From NCBI RefSeq assembly GCF_029227915.1, contig NC_079879.1:19355001-19419000 (forward strand): 64,000 bases of DNA. The letters are read 5' to 3'. Of the stretch, positions 11,219-24,370 are shown piece after piece. How positions within the stretch are numbered: the first letter of the stretch is position 1; each line of letters begins with the position of its first letter. The position numbers and the translations under genes were made by a program. The notes beneath the pieces are model-generated. The model made no database searches. It was not told the origin of the DNA and saw only the letters and a program-made list of their open reading frames with translations. The stretch is from Hydractinia symbiolongicarpus (lineage: Eukaryota; Cnidaria; Hydrozoa; Anthoathecata; Hydractiniidae).

Positions 11219-12242
11219 GCAATATTATGCAATTTTTACATCTATGGCAACAGGGGCACGAAGGCATGGAGAATTATTGTCTACTGAATCAAAATGTATT
11301 CATGTGTGCACTACTAAGAGCTTTGAAAGCAGTTTCACAAATAAAATAAATAATCACAAATGCCAAACATGCTACACAAATATCGGGGTGCGAAATTGCC
11401 CAGACGACTTCGATTTTAACTGTAAAATACGATCGTTTTATCGAATGTAACTCTCCTGTCTCTGGATCCAAAGCGATATTTTTTTCTGCCATGGATATTA
11501 ACGTCAAAAAGATCAACCCACACCCTCCTAACGTCGAATCGATACAGGAGAGATATATTTGATAAAGCGATCGTATTTTACAGTGCCGGATCTTGTCTGT
11601 TTACGAGCGGAAGAGAGGGGGACCTTCCATGTAGCATCAAACAAACTACATTTGGTCAGAATGTACTTCTGTCATCATGATGGCAGAGCGTGCTGGTGGG
11701 GGTGGGGGGTTTTTAAAGTAACGTTGAATCAATGCTTAGTTTGGCAATGTGAGCATATGGGTGCCTAACCTAAACGAAGATGGCAAGTTTTTTTGCCCGC
11801 CCATCACATTTTCATATGCAAAAATGACACGAACCGAACATTTTATTGATGTCGGCTTTAGCAGTTAGGACAGTAAGTCATTAACTAGCTATATTTCAGT
11901 TAATATATAGCTAGCTAGCTAGCTAGCTTATTATATGCAGTGCGACTGGCAAAAATTAGAAACCTGTTGAGGTTTGGGAATACTTAAATGCATTAACGGT
12001 AGCTACCTAATAGCTAGCTAGCTATAAAACAATAAATAGATAAGTAGAATAACTTGCCTTGAAAGTGGTCAAAGAACAATAAAACCAGTGAGATCCTCAG
12101 TGTACGGAGACGTAACTACCAGTCGGACAGCCAAAACCGCCAAAACCGGAAATATATTTCGTTTTATTTATATTTTAGCTGTATTTCAGATCTGATCAGA
12201 TCAGTTTCTTTCTTTTAAAATGTCGTTTGGTTCTGGAAACTC
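11216..12242. other. Non-coding stretch with GCTA-rich palindromes
   Basis: No gene seen. TAGCTAGCTAGC-type runs occur at about 11905-11930 and again at about 12010-12025. A G-rich tract, GGTGGGGGTGGGG, lies near 11700. Confidence 0.4.
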
Positions 12243-12251
12243 ATGATTCCT
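12243..12251. repeat. Left target-site duplication ATGATTCCT
   Basis: Direct 9-bp copy abutting the left inverted repeat; matches 14763-14771 exactly. Confidence 0.85.
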
Positions 12252-14762
12252 CAACCTCGTCCCCAGGGCATCTTGTATCTTTTCTGACCCCGGGACGGCG
12301 ATACGAACATGGCCCTGGAGGAGGCCTCGTCACGTGACCCTCCAATACACAGTATTTCTGTGTGTAATATTTAATGAGATTTGTCTCAATGTACCAAAGT
12401 TTTAATATAACCTTGCAGAGCTAAGCGAGATCGGCCTTTTACGTCACAGATGCGTGCGGCGAGTTTGTTTTGATTCCTCTCATCGCAACACACAAACTTC
12501 TCGCATATTGCCCTTGATTGTTTTGTGTAAATGTATAAATATACAATAATGTTATTTAGGCTGCTGTTTACTTGAAGAAATTCAAGCAATTTAGTTATGT
12601 GTATTTCACTGAATTGGTTGACTAGCAAGCACTGGGTTGCAAAACTTGTAGCTAGGGGAAACTTGGAAATTAGTAAATGATTTGCCCATCTGAACATAGC
12701 ACTTCGTTGGTTCTCTAAGGTGCAGATATGGCTACATAATTTTCAAATGTTCGTATCATTCTAGGTGCCCGACTGAAAGTAGCTAGGCAGAAATTTAACC
12801 TCATATTAACATTTACATTTTTTATTCATTTTGGCTGAACTTTAGAATTCTCATTTACCGTGAGTTCATATCTGTGTCTGCATTACTGCTTTTATATGAT
12901 GACAAAGATTTTGCTGTATTTAAACAATACTTAGCTGAAACTGAATTCAACTATGGTGGACTCACTGCTTGCAGTTATATTGGGTGAAAAAGGCTTCAGA
13001 AGAGTATTTACTTTAGAAGTATTTTTTTCTTTTACATTTGTGGCCTTAACATTTCCAAAAAGCCACCCATTACTGATAAATTCTGCTTTTTCTTTTCTTA
13101 ATGACATGTTTTAAAACGCTAAAAAAATGTTTCGGGAATAATTTTTTGAGGAAATTATTTTGGGGATTTTGGACCAAAATTAGTTTCATAAATTCGCACT
13201 TTTTAGAGCTCATCAAAATTCTGCTGCTGTTCAAAAATCGATTTTTATTGATATATACATCTATTTATTGTTATCATTCTGCTTGGAAAATATTTAAAAT
13301 GCCAAACTAGTTAACCGTGAAGATTAATTCAGTATTCTCAAAAGAGCATCCTATCACAAAAAGATGTCAGCAAAGAGACATTCCTTGCAACTAAATTTTT
13401 TGTTTACTAGCATAATTTTAGGTTGAATCTTATCTGACATTTCTGAGGTTAGAATAGCTTTTAAAATTTTCTGAATCTGTATCTTGGTCAAAATTGATAT
13501 GCTGTCAAAACGGCTTATCGGCGTCTTTGAAAAGGGCTAAATTCTGAAACTCAGAATGTATGATGATAATAGAACTATTTTTTGGCTCAATTTCATCAAA
13601 CCAATCTAAAACCATATCATACCAAATCTCAAGTCAATATTTTAATTTTTACTGAAGTTATGGGACGCTTTATAAACTATATACTCGGTTTAGACTTTTT
13701 TTGTGATTTTTTATGTTCACTGCTTTGTAATTTGTATTAAAACTCTTGAGATAATATATCACAGTGGTGAGCTGTTAAATATCTACCACCATCTTCAATA
13801 CATCCTGGATTTAACCATATGCCTAATTGAGCGCTCAATAAAATTTGATTGAGTTCGATTTTCTGAAATTTCTTCATAGCGTGTTAAAAAAGGCCTAGCA
13901 AGAATCAGTTTAAGAAAATCTTACCTTTTTCTCTTCCTCAAAATGGCTTTTTAAATTTTTCATGCCTGGTGTAATTTTATATTTTATCAGATAGGTTTAA
14001 AGGTACTCCTTAACAAGTTTCAAGTCAATAACTTTATTTTTTTACTGAAGCTTTTGCAATTTGAATTTTCTTGAATTAGGCCGGATAAATGTGCATTCAA
14101 TGATAAAATGGCTCCGACGGTTAACCTATTGGCTTTTTATATCTTTTATAGTAACCAAAGCATATAAGGTAATAAAACATGCCCACTAATAACAACCTGA
14201 TATAATTTAAAACGTAATGTATATATATTTTGTAAAAAAAAAACATTTTCGATACTTTGTGCAAAATTATTTTGTCTATAAAGGACATGGGCGGCAATTT
14301 TATGCAACGTCAGTCTTTGCAAAAAGCTGCAAATCAAACCTGGCCATTTGGAAACAAATTGAGTTTCTTTCTTTTGTTCTTACCTTGATAGTGTGTTAGG
14401 TATAGTGTGCTAGCTAACAACTTTTCTAGCTTTATTAAACATTCCCAGCTATTGAAATATTGTCATGTAAGCAGTATTACTTTATGATTTTTATACTCTC
14501 ATTGCTTAGTAATGCTTTTTATTAAATTTTTCACTTTAAAAAAAACTTGATACTGCTGATACACCTCCGCCATTTTAAAACGAACAGCTTCCTCCTGTTG
14601 GTCACAGACTCGCCGCCTCGCCAAAATGTTTTGTATGACGCAATAATTATTTGACATATCCGCGCCAATCAGGTTTCATATCGGACCAGCCTCCTCCAGG
14701 GCCATGTTCGTATCGCCGTCCCGGGGTCAGAAAAGATACAAGATGCCCTGGGGACGAGGTTG
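12252..14762. mobile_element. 2.5-kb DNA transposon, 74-bp TIRs, 9-bp TSD
   Basis: The ends are perfect inverted repeats of 74 bp (12252-12325 and 14689-14762) beginning CAACCTCGTCCCCAGG. The element is flanked by the 9-bp direct repeat ATGATTCCT at 12243-12251 and 14763-14771. The 2511-bp interior is AT-rich with no transposase-length frame. On the minus strand a well-placed ATG (about 14573, context AAAATGG) opens only 24 codons, possibly the remnant of a lost transposase start. A 9-bp target duplication with long TIRs suits MuDR/MULE-type or similar elements, but the superfamily is not established. The identical arms suggest recent activity or gene conversion. Confidence 0.9.
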
Positions 14763-14771
14763 ATGATTCCT
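14763..14771. repeat. Right target-site duplication ATGATTCCT
   Basis: Direct 9-bp copy abutting the right inverted repeat. Confidence 0.85.
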
Positions 14772-16639
14772 GCATCCTGATAGGTTGATGAGTGGAAAAC
14801 GGCCTTTGGATTAAGTAGGCGGTAATAAGGTGGTCGGGAAGCTGACTAGGGACGGACAGAATAACACACGAACACAAAAAGGCAAACTGAAATGAAGGAT
14901 CACCTGACGCCGCTGACCAAAGAATTGCCATTTCAATTTTTTATAGTAATATATAGTTGTAACACCAGTGGAAAGGCTCACTTGCTGACAATGGAGAAAA
15001 TTGTTATGCACTTTATTATCCTGTTGGTTTAATTTAGTAGACAACCGAACTGATCAAAGAATAAAAGCGAAATTAACCACCTCCTGCATATAGGTTTCAC
15101 ACTTTTAAATATCAGCATTTGTAATGAAAAACACGTAATTGTTGTTTTGCTGCATAATTTTAACTTGTGTTTCCTATCACGATGTGATTTGTTGTCAATT
15201 TCATTTAAAAGACACGAACAATCAAATGAAACCTTCGAACGAAATAGACAACAATAATATCAACGTTAATTGCCGTGACTTTACCCGCAGAATAAGTTAT
15301 AGCAAAGCAAACGTCACGGTAAATTTAAATTAGCATGCAATAAAACTCCCAACCGATGAAATCATTTTGTTTATCAAATGATTTGTTCTAGTCAATTAAA
15401 CACGTGCACAAAACTTTTGTAAAATACAGAACAATTTTATAGCGGATGTCTTATAGTCCACAAATTTTGTCTCCTGTAGACAGATTTTAGATTTTTATTG
15501 CACCCAAATTGCACCTAAAGAGTTTCTCTTATTTAATTTCTTTATTCTTTCTAATAGCTACACGACAATGCACTCTGTAATCAATGGTGGAAATAATCAT
15601 GAATTTTCAAAAAATTTTAAGTGTTAAGAAAAAGTCAGACCGATCCGAATTATTTCCGTGTGTCAGAAATTTAAGGTTCTTATGGTCATGGTGTGTCAGA
15701 AATTTATTTATTTATTTATTACATATCACCCTTTTTATCAAATTATTGACAAAGCTTGAAAAAAGATTTAAAATGCAGGAAATGTCAGTAACTATCACTC
15801 TTTCTTTTAGATTTCAAAGTAAAATTTTGTTAAAGAAAAACACTAATTAAAACTTGTGGGAACTACTTGCACTTTACAAAATTTAGCTAGAGAGCTACAA
15901 GTCTGTTAGAAAAGGATATTTATGTCATTCGTAAAAATGGTAAACAACAATAATTTCTTTAGCAAATACGTAGATATAATAAGCAAGTTTTCTCCTTGCA
16001 CCTTAATATTTGTTTTACATCATCATGTCAAATTATCGCAGTCACTTCTGTTACCTTACAGTAGAATTATTTTGTAATGTGCTTCTAAAAAAGAATTTGC
16101 TATACTAAATAAAAAAAAACGCTGTTCGTACTAACGGTTTAAAGGGACTCATAATCATGAAACATTGGTCACTTACTTACGCAGCACATTTCTGATGTAT
16201 GACGTAGCCGAAACTATGTCAACATTGTTACGCGTTTTAGAGATTACTTACATATCATTAACATGACGTCGACTGGGGAAGTGTATTTCTTTAAAGGATT
16301 ATATAGTAACATAAATCATAAAATATTTACGGTATTTTTAATCATTTGACATTTTGAACATTATTGGTTAAACAAGCAAAACATTTTTGCTATGTACAAC
16401 CAACATCCCAGAGTAAACGAACCCCTGTGCACCATAACCCTCTTAGTAGGTGCACCATTTAAAAGTCAAACCGTTTATACGAGCTCCGGTTCATTTTACA
16501 ACTTGAAGTGCAATGCGCTTCTTGTAAAACACGATATAAATCTTTAACCTTAAGTTACTGCGCTACGTTTATGATTTATCAACTGTTTTTAGTTACCAAT
16601 GTTGCATAAAGTTACCTTAAAAAATTAAGAAACGTCTAA
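14772..16639. other. Non-coding stretch
   Basis: A 64-codon frame at 15139-15333 has a hydrophobic, cysteine-rich start but opens with TTG directly after a stop codon, so I do not call it. Nothing else is recognised. Confidence 0.4.
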
Positions 16640-16960
16640 TTTCTTCTTATTACAGGTATATTACTAATTGGTTTAGCCTTTGGATATGCTCACATAGCAA
16701 GTTATAAGATAATTCATTTTAAACTTAGAAATATTAATTCCATCCTTACAAGTACTTTTTAATTGTTGATAAAACATTTTTGAAATTTTAACTTAAAACA
16801 TGCAATAAACTAATACAATTTTTTTAAATAACACGAAGTATTCAGCATTGTCTGAGGCATCATGAACGTGATAGAATTCTGATAACATCGATTTTAGAAG
16901 CGAGCTGAGTTGTGTCAAGGCAGAAATAAAAAATTTACTTGGGGAAGCATTGGTAAGATT
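16640..16960. repeat. Dispersed duplication, copy 1 (~320 bp)
   Basis: Starts near TATATTACTAATTGGTTTAG and runs through AATTGTTGATAAAACATTTT, TTTTTTTAAATAACAC and ATCGATTTTAGAAGCGAG. The same order appears at 19550-19850 with roughly 80% identity by eye. Non-coding, identity unknown. Confidence 0.75.
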
Positions 16961-19549
16961 ATATTTAGGACAAACCACATTTTAGCACATACTGATCAAA
17001 ATGCAATACGTACAATTTTTTAGGATGTTATAACCAGATGCTCAGCAAGGTTTAACGGGAAATCCGATATTATTAGTCGAACATGTGATATCCGACCACA
17101 CGCAGTGAAATCAAATCTCAACAAATCGCGACCCTGGTATACTATTTAGCCTCCAATATTGCAAGTTTGAGTTCACGAAACGTTTCTAGGTCAAGTTATA
17201 TTTTTAAAAGCATTATTTTTTGTTATTTCTTTAAAGAATGTTTATTTCTACTGCAAATTGCCTATTTCAATTATAAGTAATGTATACGGTATGTTTTCAG
17301 ACCATTTCTACCTTTATTTTTAACAGAGTTGAATTTGTGCGATCATTGTTTAAAAATATTACACCTTCAATAAAAATAAAAGTCCAAATGTGTGCCGACT
17401 GATTTTGTGTGTTCCTTTTTGAACGAGAAAAATCATTTTTTCATATTATTTTCCTGTTTTTGCCGCTTTAAAGTTTTTTTATGTAAAAAGTGACGACACT
17501 TCAATAATTGATGGTGTGGTCATGGTTAATTAATAAAGATTATATTGTTTACACATCAGAAGAATTTCGTTTATTATTTTGTTTATATGTGGTAGGTCAT
17601 TGGTGTTGATTTTATTGTTTGCGTTGACATGTTCTTGACTTCCTGTTATTGCATATTTTTTTCTTTAACAGCATGAACATTCGCTGGCAGAAACTTTCTC
17701 GATTCTCGTTTTTTTCGTTAAGTTATGGAGGCTCTTGCTAGCCTTTTTCGCGAGAGTAGATTTACGACGAGGTATTATGTAGGGTATTAGCACCATTTAC
17801 TACTGGATGTCAAAATGTAACCGATAATGAGGTTAAGGAACGTATTGAAATTATGATCTCAAAATATCATAACAGCCCTATTGCCATGTGTATAATAGAA
17901 CTAAAAAAAATCATTGTACCAAAATCGTTTTATTTTTTGTTATTAATTGCTTAAAATTTATAATTTTTGTTCAAAAAATCTCTACACTTTACATTTTACT
18001 CAACCTATCATACCGATCTAAAAACATATAACACGAATCAATATTTTTATTCTTTTTAAATCAGCTTTTTACACATAGGATGGTTGAAAAGACGTAATTA
18101 TGACTAAAGGGCTATTAAAGTTAGAGCAGTTGCATTTTCTCAATCTTTTATGTGCCCACCGATTAAGGGAAACAATAAAAATCATAAAGCATCAGATCTA
18201 ACAAATATGGCTAATTTTCAAATGACTCCACTGTATGATATTATGTGAGCTATAATCGAGCAGAGAAATATCATATGAGTGGAAATACGTTTAACATAAT
18301 TCTCATTTCTTATTGGTTTAGTTTGATCTATCTGGTTTACAGCGGGTTTAAGGCTTCGGTTCTTAGACATATTAGTTAGATACAAGCCCTTAAAATGTGC
18401 TGACAATCGCCGACGTCAGCAAGATTTATTTTTAGGAAACTTCCTGGCACCAGTAATACTGCCTCATAGTTATTGATTTTTATAGGGAAGATAAACTATA
18501 ACCTGTGTCATGCGTCTGCAAAAACAGTGGTCTTTCGGCCGTAGAATATTGGCCAGTTAATCCTTGTTTATCACTGAAAGATACCTATTTCATTGGAAAA
18601 TTGACAAAAATATTGTTCACCTTTGATAAAAGTCATACAATTCCAAGATACTTTCGTATACGTGTCTGAGAGCTTTGGTAATATATAAAAATAACTTTTT
18701 GATTAATAACTAACAAGGATGATATTTTGCATGTCTGCAAGAGTATACTAGTGATTTTGTCTCTTTTTTTATTCTGTTGTTTGAAAACACTTCTATTGCA
18801 AAATCGTTTTGAAAAAACAAACAAATAAAACAAAATCAAATATTAAAGTGTTGTGCACGAGTTTTATATCCATGCAAAATTCAAAACCGATATGATAAAA
18901 TTTATTTTTTTGTCAAGAATTTAAATAAAGATCTGTCAACACACGTGCCCAACACAATACACGGTTCGTTTATTGTCTCATTGCCACAATGATGTCAACC
19001 AAATCGATGTCATCTTGATCGTGCAAACAAGTCTACATTTGTTTTGTGATAAACATAATGTATTCACCATACATAGAGTAGAAGTTACCCGCGTATTTGT
19101 TATTATGAAAGCGAAAACTTAATTAATCCAAAATTTCTGTTAGATATGCTAATCTCTGATTGATTAAAGAAACACACACATGACTTTCTATCAAAGACTT
19201 ACCCCCCTTGTCGGTGTACTTTTAATGTTTCAAGCATATCTATTTCACTTTCAACAGGAGTTTCCTGATCATAAGGTCAAGCACTTATTCAAGAGACAGT
19301 AAATAGTTAAATTTACAATGTATAGCGTCAAGCAAAAATAACTTCACTGATTTCTAAATATGTTATTCTTATATATGATTTTATCGCGGAAACTGCCTCT
19401 ATAAGAAAGAAAACAAAATCAGTATCGTAGGCTTCAACAAATTATGCCAAACAACTCAGCATCTTTCCTTTATTTTAACGGTTGTATTTCCTTCTGGTGA
19501 CTGGTAGCATTCGTATATTACCTAAGGAATTTCTGACTCCCTCCTATCA
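16961..19549. other. Non-coding stretch
   Basis: AT-rich. A possible short hydrophobic frame after a TTTAACAG acceptor-like site at about 17670 is too weak to call. No repeats with clear ends were found. Confidence 0.4.
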
Positions 19550-19850
19550 CAGATATATTACTGATTGGTTTAGCCTTTGGGTATGTTCACAAAATTAGTT
19601 ATCAGATAATTCATTTTTAATTTTTTTCCATCTTTGCAACTACTTTTTAATTGTCGATGAAATATTTTCGAAAAACAGTTTACCTTAAAATATGTAATAA
19701 ACGAATACAATTTTTTTTAAATAACACAAGAAATATTCAGTGTCTGAAGTATTGACATCACTCATGATCGTGATAAAATTCTATTATAGTCGATTTTAAA
19801 AGCGAGAGGGGTTTTGTTAGGGAAAAATTGAAAAAGGTAGTTGTGGAAGT
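19550..19850. repeat. Dispersed duplication, copy 2
   Basis: Counterpart of 16640-16960 in the same orientation, with landmarks TATATTACTGATTGGTTTAG and GTCGATTTTAAAAGCGAG. A GGTGAC.AGTAGCATTCRTAT phrase occurs just before (about 19497) and just after (about 19865) this block, suggesting a further nested repeat. Confidence 0.75.
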
Positions 19851-19879
19851 TTTGGATTTCTAATGGTGACAAGTAGCAT

Positions 19880-20580
19880 TCATATGTTACCACACAATAC
19901 CTCTGAATATTGCGCTACTCTCAGCTGTCCGTTACAAATTAACCATCTTTAATTCATATTCAGTAGACCAATGAGATGTACGGTTTATCATGGCTCCCAG
20001 TGTAATCATGCTCAATTATAAAACTGGTTCACCTAATTAGAACTCTATTGTGAATGAAATTAAAACTGAAACATTGCTACATGGCAAATACAGCTAAAGG
20101 AAATGAGTTTGCAGGAACGTTTTTTCGCGAATTTTTATCTATCTAAAGCCCCGCAACGTATTTCAGGGCATTTAATTTGCGAACATCTCGATATTTTTTG
20201 ATGGACACAAAATTTATTTATGTTGCTTTATATTTTTCAATTTTTAAAATATGTTTTTTAAATCAAACGACCGTTGGTATTACTTTACGCGAAATACATT
20301 TTTTACTCGCAAAATTAGAAGATATCGACTGCAGATTGAATTCTATTTACTTCTAAGCAAGATGTTAACAACGCCCAACTGTTATCACGCGTTAGTATTT
20401 ACAAATCTATGTCAGATGAAACAATTTGTGCATATTCTAAAGCTGTAAAAAAATATAAACTGGTATAATAACCAATTCTCAAATATAGTGAAAGAGAGAG
20501 AAAATTGCAATCTAGAAATCCGTTTCGCGAAATATAATTAAATGGAAATTAAGTATATACCATACATATATTATCTATAC
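19880..20580. other. Non-coding stretch
   Basis: AT-rich; nothing recognised. Confidence 0.4.
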
Positions 20581-20587
20581 CATATTA

Positions 20588-20725
20588 TAATACCCGTATA
20601 CGTCTGTCACGCAAAATGGTAGATATGCTGTGCAAGCAGCGAGAAGCACGCAATGCGGTATAAAAAGGACTGGCGAACCCGTGGATTTTTCCACAGGCTA
20701 ACGACTAGTGTATAAGGATGAGGGT
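20588..20725. repeat. Short interspersed repeat with GTGGATTTTTCCAC hairpin
   Basis: Contains CGTCTGTCACGCAAAATGG, then GAGAAGCACGCAATGCGG, then GGCGAACCCGTGGATTTTTC followed by CCACAGG and TAACGACTAGT. The same order appears at 38038-38165, and partly at 37855-38020. No coding frame and no clear terminal repeats; an unnamed SINE- or MITE-like family. Confidence 0.75.
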
Positions 20726-20729
20726 TAAG

Positions 20730-21690
20730 GGTACTGTTATTATGTATAATAACCTGTTCATTTGCAAAATTCTTGAATTTATCACAATCCCCGTAACATA
20801 TCCATATTGATTCGTGTTTCAGATTTAATCAGACGTAGATACAAACAATGCTTACTAATGGCTTTGTAAAGATGTACCGATAATCCAAAGGGTCAATCTA
20901 ACGAAACGATTGTAGCCTTATAAAAATATTTGCTGTTTATTATATCGACGCGTTAAACCTCTTAATCTAACCCATCACAGCACTGAGCTTTTTTAAATGT
21001 TGTATACCTATTGAGAGAGTCTTGAACGGATACATTTGCGACTGTGTCAATCGGGATATTGGCGGGTATAATGAAAGATGTTTGTGTGGGAAAGTCCCTT
21101 TTGATAGCTTTTATAAGAAGCTTTTGTAAATTCTCTAAGTTTCCGTTATTTACAAAATTGAAGACAGGGCAAGTGCAGGCTATGCTAATTACTTGTTAAT
21201 GTAAACATCCGTTGTGGTTTGAACATAAATCTTAAAATTGTTTAAGAAAACAATAAATATGTCATATAATATATGCAGTTTTTTAATTACAATGTTTAAT
21301 ATTTCAAGTATCCTTTGAATTCTATTCAGAGGTTACTTTAACTCACTAAAAAGTCTAAAAAGAAATTCTGCTTTATTTTTTGTACGACAAAACATTAATT
21401 TACCTGTTTTTCGCCATAAGTTGTATCTTTCATTTATTAGAATAGCTAGCTGTACAAAATATTTTTATATAAATAAAACTGTTAATACTACAAAACATTT
21501 TTGTTGAAATTTACAAATCAGAAATAAATACTTGAAATTTCGCATCCAGCACGAAAATTTATATATGTTAGGCCAACATCCCTTTGTTTCATTTCTTTAA
21601 ACCATTCTCAACATTTGCTCTCAATAAATAAATAAATAAATTAAACTGCTATCGATTGCATTGTATCTTTTAGATCTTTGACGTTAACTT
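20730..21690. other. Non-coding stretch, including presumed 3' region of copy 3
   Basis: AT-rich. An (AAAT)-type tract at about 21625-21642 lies downstream of the minus-strand copy 3 stop codon, like the microsatellite next to copy 1. Confidence 0.4.
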
Positions 21691-21697
21691 TTATCGC

Positions 21698-22180
21698 CTA
21701 CTTGCAAGCTTTCCCTACGCATCTCAGCTCGCAACCAGTGTCTACGATTAACCTTTTCAACCCAAATCGTTGTACTCCATTTTCGCTTTTCTTCAAAAAT
21801 GGAACAAGCTTTCTCCCAGTTAGCTGGATACATTGAAACCCACGTGGTACATTTTCATTGGCCTTGTTTTTACTCGCGTCGCATGTATATTCTACAAAAT
21901 CAGCTGTTCCATATATTGCATAGACCTTTCTACATTTACATGGTGCTTGTGGATCATTGCAGTACATATCGCCAGTTTTGCTATCCGATTTAGTTGATTC
22001 AGGAGTATACTCAAAAATAACTTTTTCTTTTTTGTTCATTACTTTCTTTATTTCCAACGATAAAGCCTGACGCAGCAGTAATGCGTGATCTACTTTCACT
22101 GGATGTGATTTTCTTGTGGGTTTACATAAAACCACGTGCGTCATAAGAAGGACAGCGAACATGGACAAGATGAAATTATT
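21698..22180 (-). CDS. Secreted cysteine-rich protein, main exon (family copy 3)
   Basis: A 160-codon exon that opens at the family's acceptor (TTTTAG before 22180) and ends TGC AAG TAG, so the protein stops one residue after the last cysteine. In-exon residue 7 is an ATG that could start translation directly into the signal peptide (FAVLLMTHVVL), although a short upstream exon is more likely by comparison with copy 1. All eight family cysteines are present with the C-x6-C-x-C and GCELRC-x4-C blocks. One extra cysteine sits at the end of the signal segment (CKPT where copies 1 and 2 have GRPT). The prosegment keeps LRQ and NKKEKVIFEYTP. This is the most intact copy besides copy 1 and lies alone, about 14 kb from copy 2. 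Function unknown; extracellular export is inferred. Confidence 0.8.
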   Translation of the reverse strand, partial: NNFILSMFAVLLMTHVVLCKPTRKSHPVKVDHALLLRQALSLEIKKVMNKKEKVIFEYTPESTKSDSKTGDMYCNDPQAPCKCRKVYAIYGTADFVEYTCDASKNKANENVPRGFQCIQLTGRKLVPFLKKSENGVQRFGLKRLIVDTGCELRCVGKACK

Positions 22181-24370
22181 CTAAAATAAAAGTTTGTTGT
22201 TGAATAGTCATGCTACATAATATAAATATCTCAACGAGAATTTAACAATTTGGTAGTAAGCTCACCCGATCCATACTGCACTTGACATAAGGAGATAAAA
22301 TGTCAATTGTTTTATTATGTGCGAGACATAAGACTACATATAACCTGAGGTGGCTAATTTGATAAGTGTGTAGTCTTACCAGTATTTAGTTAATCCAAGT
22401 TTCATTCAAGGAGGCACAAAAATAAAATGTCGGCTCGAGCTGTTAAAAGATACCTTTATTGACTAAGCAATCGGCTTTTTTCTTACAAATTTTACTAACC
22501 GTATTATGTTATATGAGCAATTTTTTGAAGACATTTTTTTGTTTGTTTTGTGTCATTCAATTATTTTATTGACATTGTAAATTAAGTTCATTGATGTGTC
22601 CGAATGAAATTTAGACAAAATAAGCTATAAGCAAAACATATATATCAGTATTTATTAGTTTTTTTGAAATTTGATCTTCAATAGTTAACACACAAATACA
22701 ATGAATATAGTGGCGCGTGCGATAACGGAATTTTACAAATTTCTTATTTCTAAATTTTTTTTTAAACTAAAATTAATTTGTAGATAATTGCATACGCTAA
22801 TTCCAGTGTTGTGTCAAATAAGATCTTAACTGGCATTAATTAAAGAAACCACATAGTGTTCCTGAAAAACTATTGTAAATTCATATTCTCCAGTCTAGAT
22901 AATAGGAATATATCCTAAAGAATCACTTTTTAAAGTTGCAAAATTTAAAAATTTTTCTGAGTTAACAATAAAGATATTTTCAATAAAACACTGTAATCTT
23001 CATTATTCTGTCAACATTTTCACGACGCCCGTGATGCATTATGTTTTACTAGACATATTTCCGATCGCTTTATTCTAAAAACTGTTGTGCGGCTCCTGAG
23101 TTTGGCAACTTTCAAATAAGAATAGTTAGCTATGTATACTATATGCAATATTTTGATTTCATAACCATTATAAGATATAAATAAGTTGTTTCGTTTTTCA
23201 TGTTTCTTTTCCATTGGTTAACGTAACTTATTTTCATATTATTCGAGGCAAGATACGCATGTGCCTGGTTAGTTGAATACAACTTCCTACTCATTTCTAC
23301 TCAAAAGTCAATTCTATTTGTACGGTTCCGACGACCGCCAAGATGTTGTTACTCAAAAAGTGATATTAAGATTGGCTGAGTGACATAGAATCTGATGCCT
23401 ATCTATAAGGTTTCTTCTTGAAAAATAGACGAAGTCAATTCCCGGGGAGATATTGCATCAAATCTTTTTAAGTCATCTTTTGTAATCTCAAAACAATAAT
23501 TAATACTTTTGTATACCAGAACCTTAAAATAATAACCAGGAGTTGATATAAAAGCCCACCTCTTTTAAATAACAACTTACCACAAAAACAATAATTCAAC
23601 CTGTGTACGTAATGCTTTATTGAGTCATTGGTAAAAAAGAAAAATTCCAGTTTTAGTTTTATGCTACAGAGGCCTAAACTAGAAAGAAATCCGTTTGCGT
23701 AATCTTATTACCAAGCCATTGCTGAACCACTCTGTGTTTCTTGCTTGTAAATTCCTGCCTGTATTCATTTTCAATATACAGCAAAATATACTCACCATTG
23801 TTATGACTGGTTTGGAGACTTCTTAAAATTTAACTCTTTAGGTTCTGTTGACTTAGAAGCTGGTAAGTGATGACTTTAGGTGACGAGTGAAACAATTTAT
23901 ACACCTTGCATCGAAATTTCTCCATTGTTATATGCAGCCAATCAGAACTGATAGTAAAATGTCACACCTCACTAGCAACGTTCGTTTCCTTCAAATTAAA
24001 CAAAGCTGTTACTAACACATATCAGGTCTTAATGTCACGGAAAAGAAAAGAAAGAAATTGTTTGTTTGTTTGTGTTTTGTTTGTGTTTTATTTATAAAAC
24101 ATCTGATTTGGTGATGATAGTAAATTTTCAGAAATTCTAAGAAAAGACGTAGTGGCTAAGTGCAGAATAATGCATGAAACTCATTCATTGCAACCTTCTC
24201 AGATTTTTAGCCCAATTTCCGGTCCTCTTAATAGCACAATAACATTCTTTCCCAATTTATGCATGGTTGTAAGAATTGAAAAATTTCTAGAATGTGGTAA
24301 ATTTGCTGGTTAAGATTTGAATTTCCACCTACTCAATTCACCACAAATCCTGAAGCTTCTTTATTTCATG
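22181..24370. other. 5' flank of copy 3 and intergenic DNA
   Basis: The missing first exon of copy 3 should lie here. A GTAAGACT donor-like site with an upstream ATG exists at about 22376-22405, but its phase gives a stop on joining, so it is not called. Confidence 0.35.

Noticed and set aside
12386-12697. 103-codon frame inside the 2.5-kb element, considered as transposase
   Set aside because: Too short, with no catalytic-motif spacing and no continuing frame.
14647-14931. Minus-strand frame of 94 codons
   Set aside because: Much of it translates the right inverted repeat of the 12252-14762 element and its flank, so it is not a gene.
15139-15333. Short frame with a hydrophobic cysteine-rich start, possibly a secreted peptide
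   Set aside because: It begins at TTG right after a stop codon, has no ATG and no convincing acceptor, and has no relative in the window.
16480-16540. Possible fifth cysteine-rich copy (TGCAATGCGCTTCTTGTAAAAC resembles the family's last cysteines)
   Set aside because: The resemblance covers only about 30 bp, with no upstream cysteine blocks in frame.
22370-22410. Candidate first exon of cysteine-rich copy 3
   Set aside because: The ATG and GTAAG donor are on the minus strand, but the phase gives a stop when joined to the main exon.
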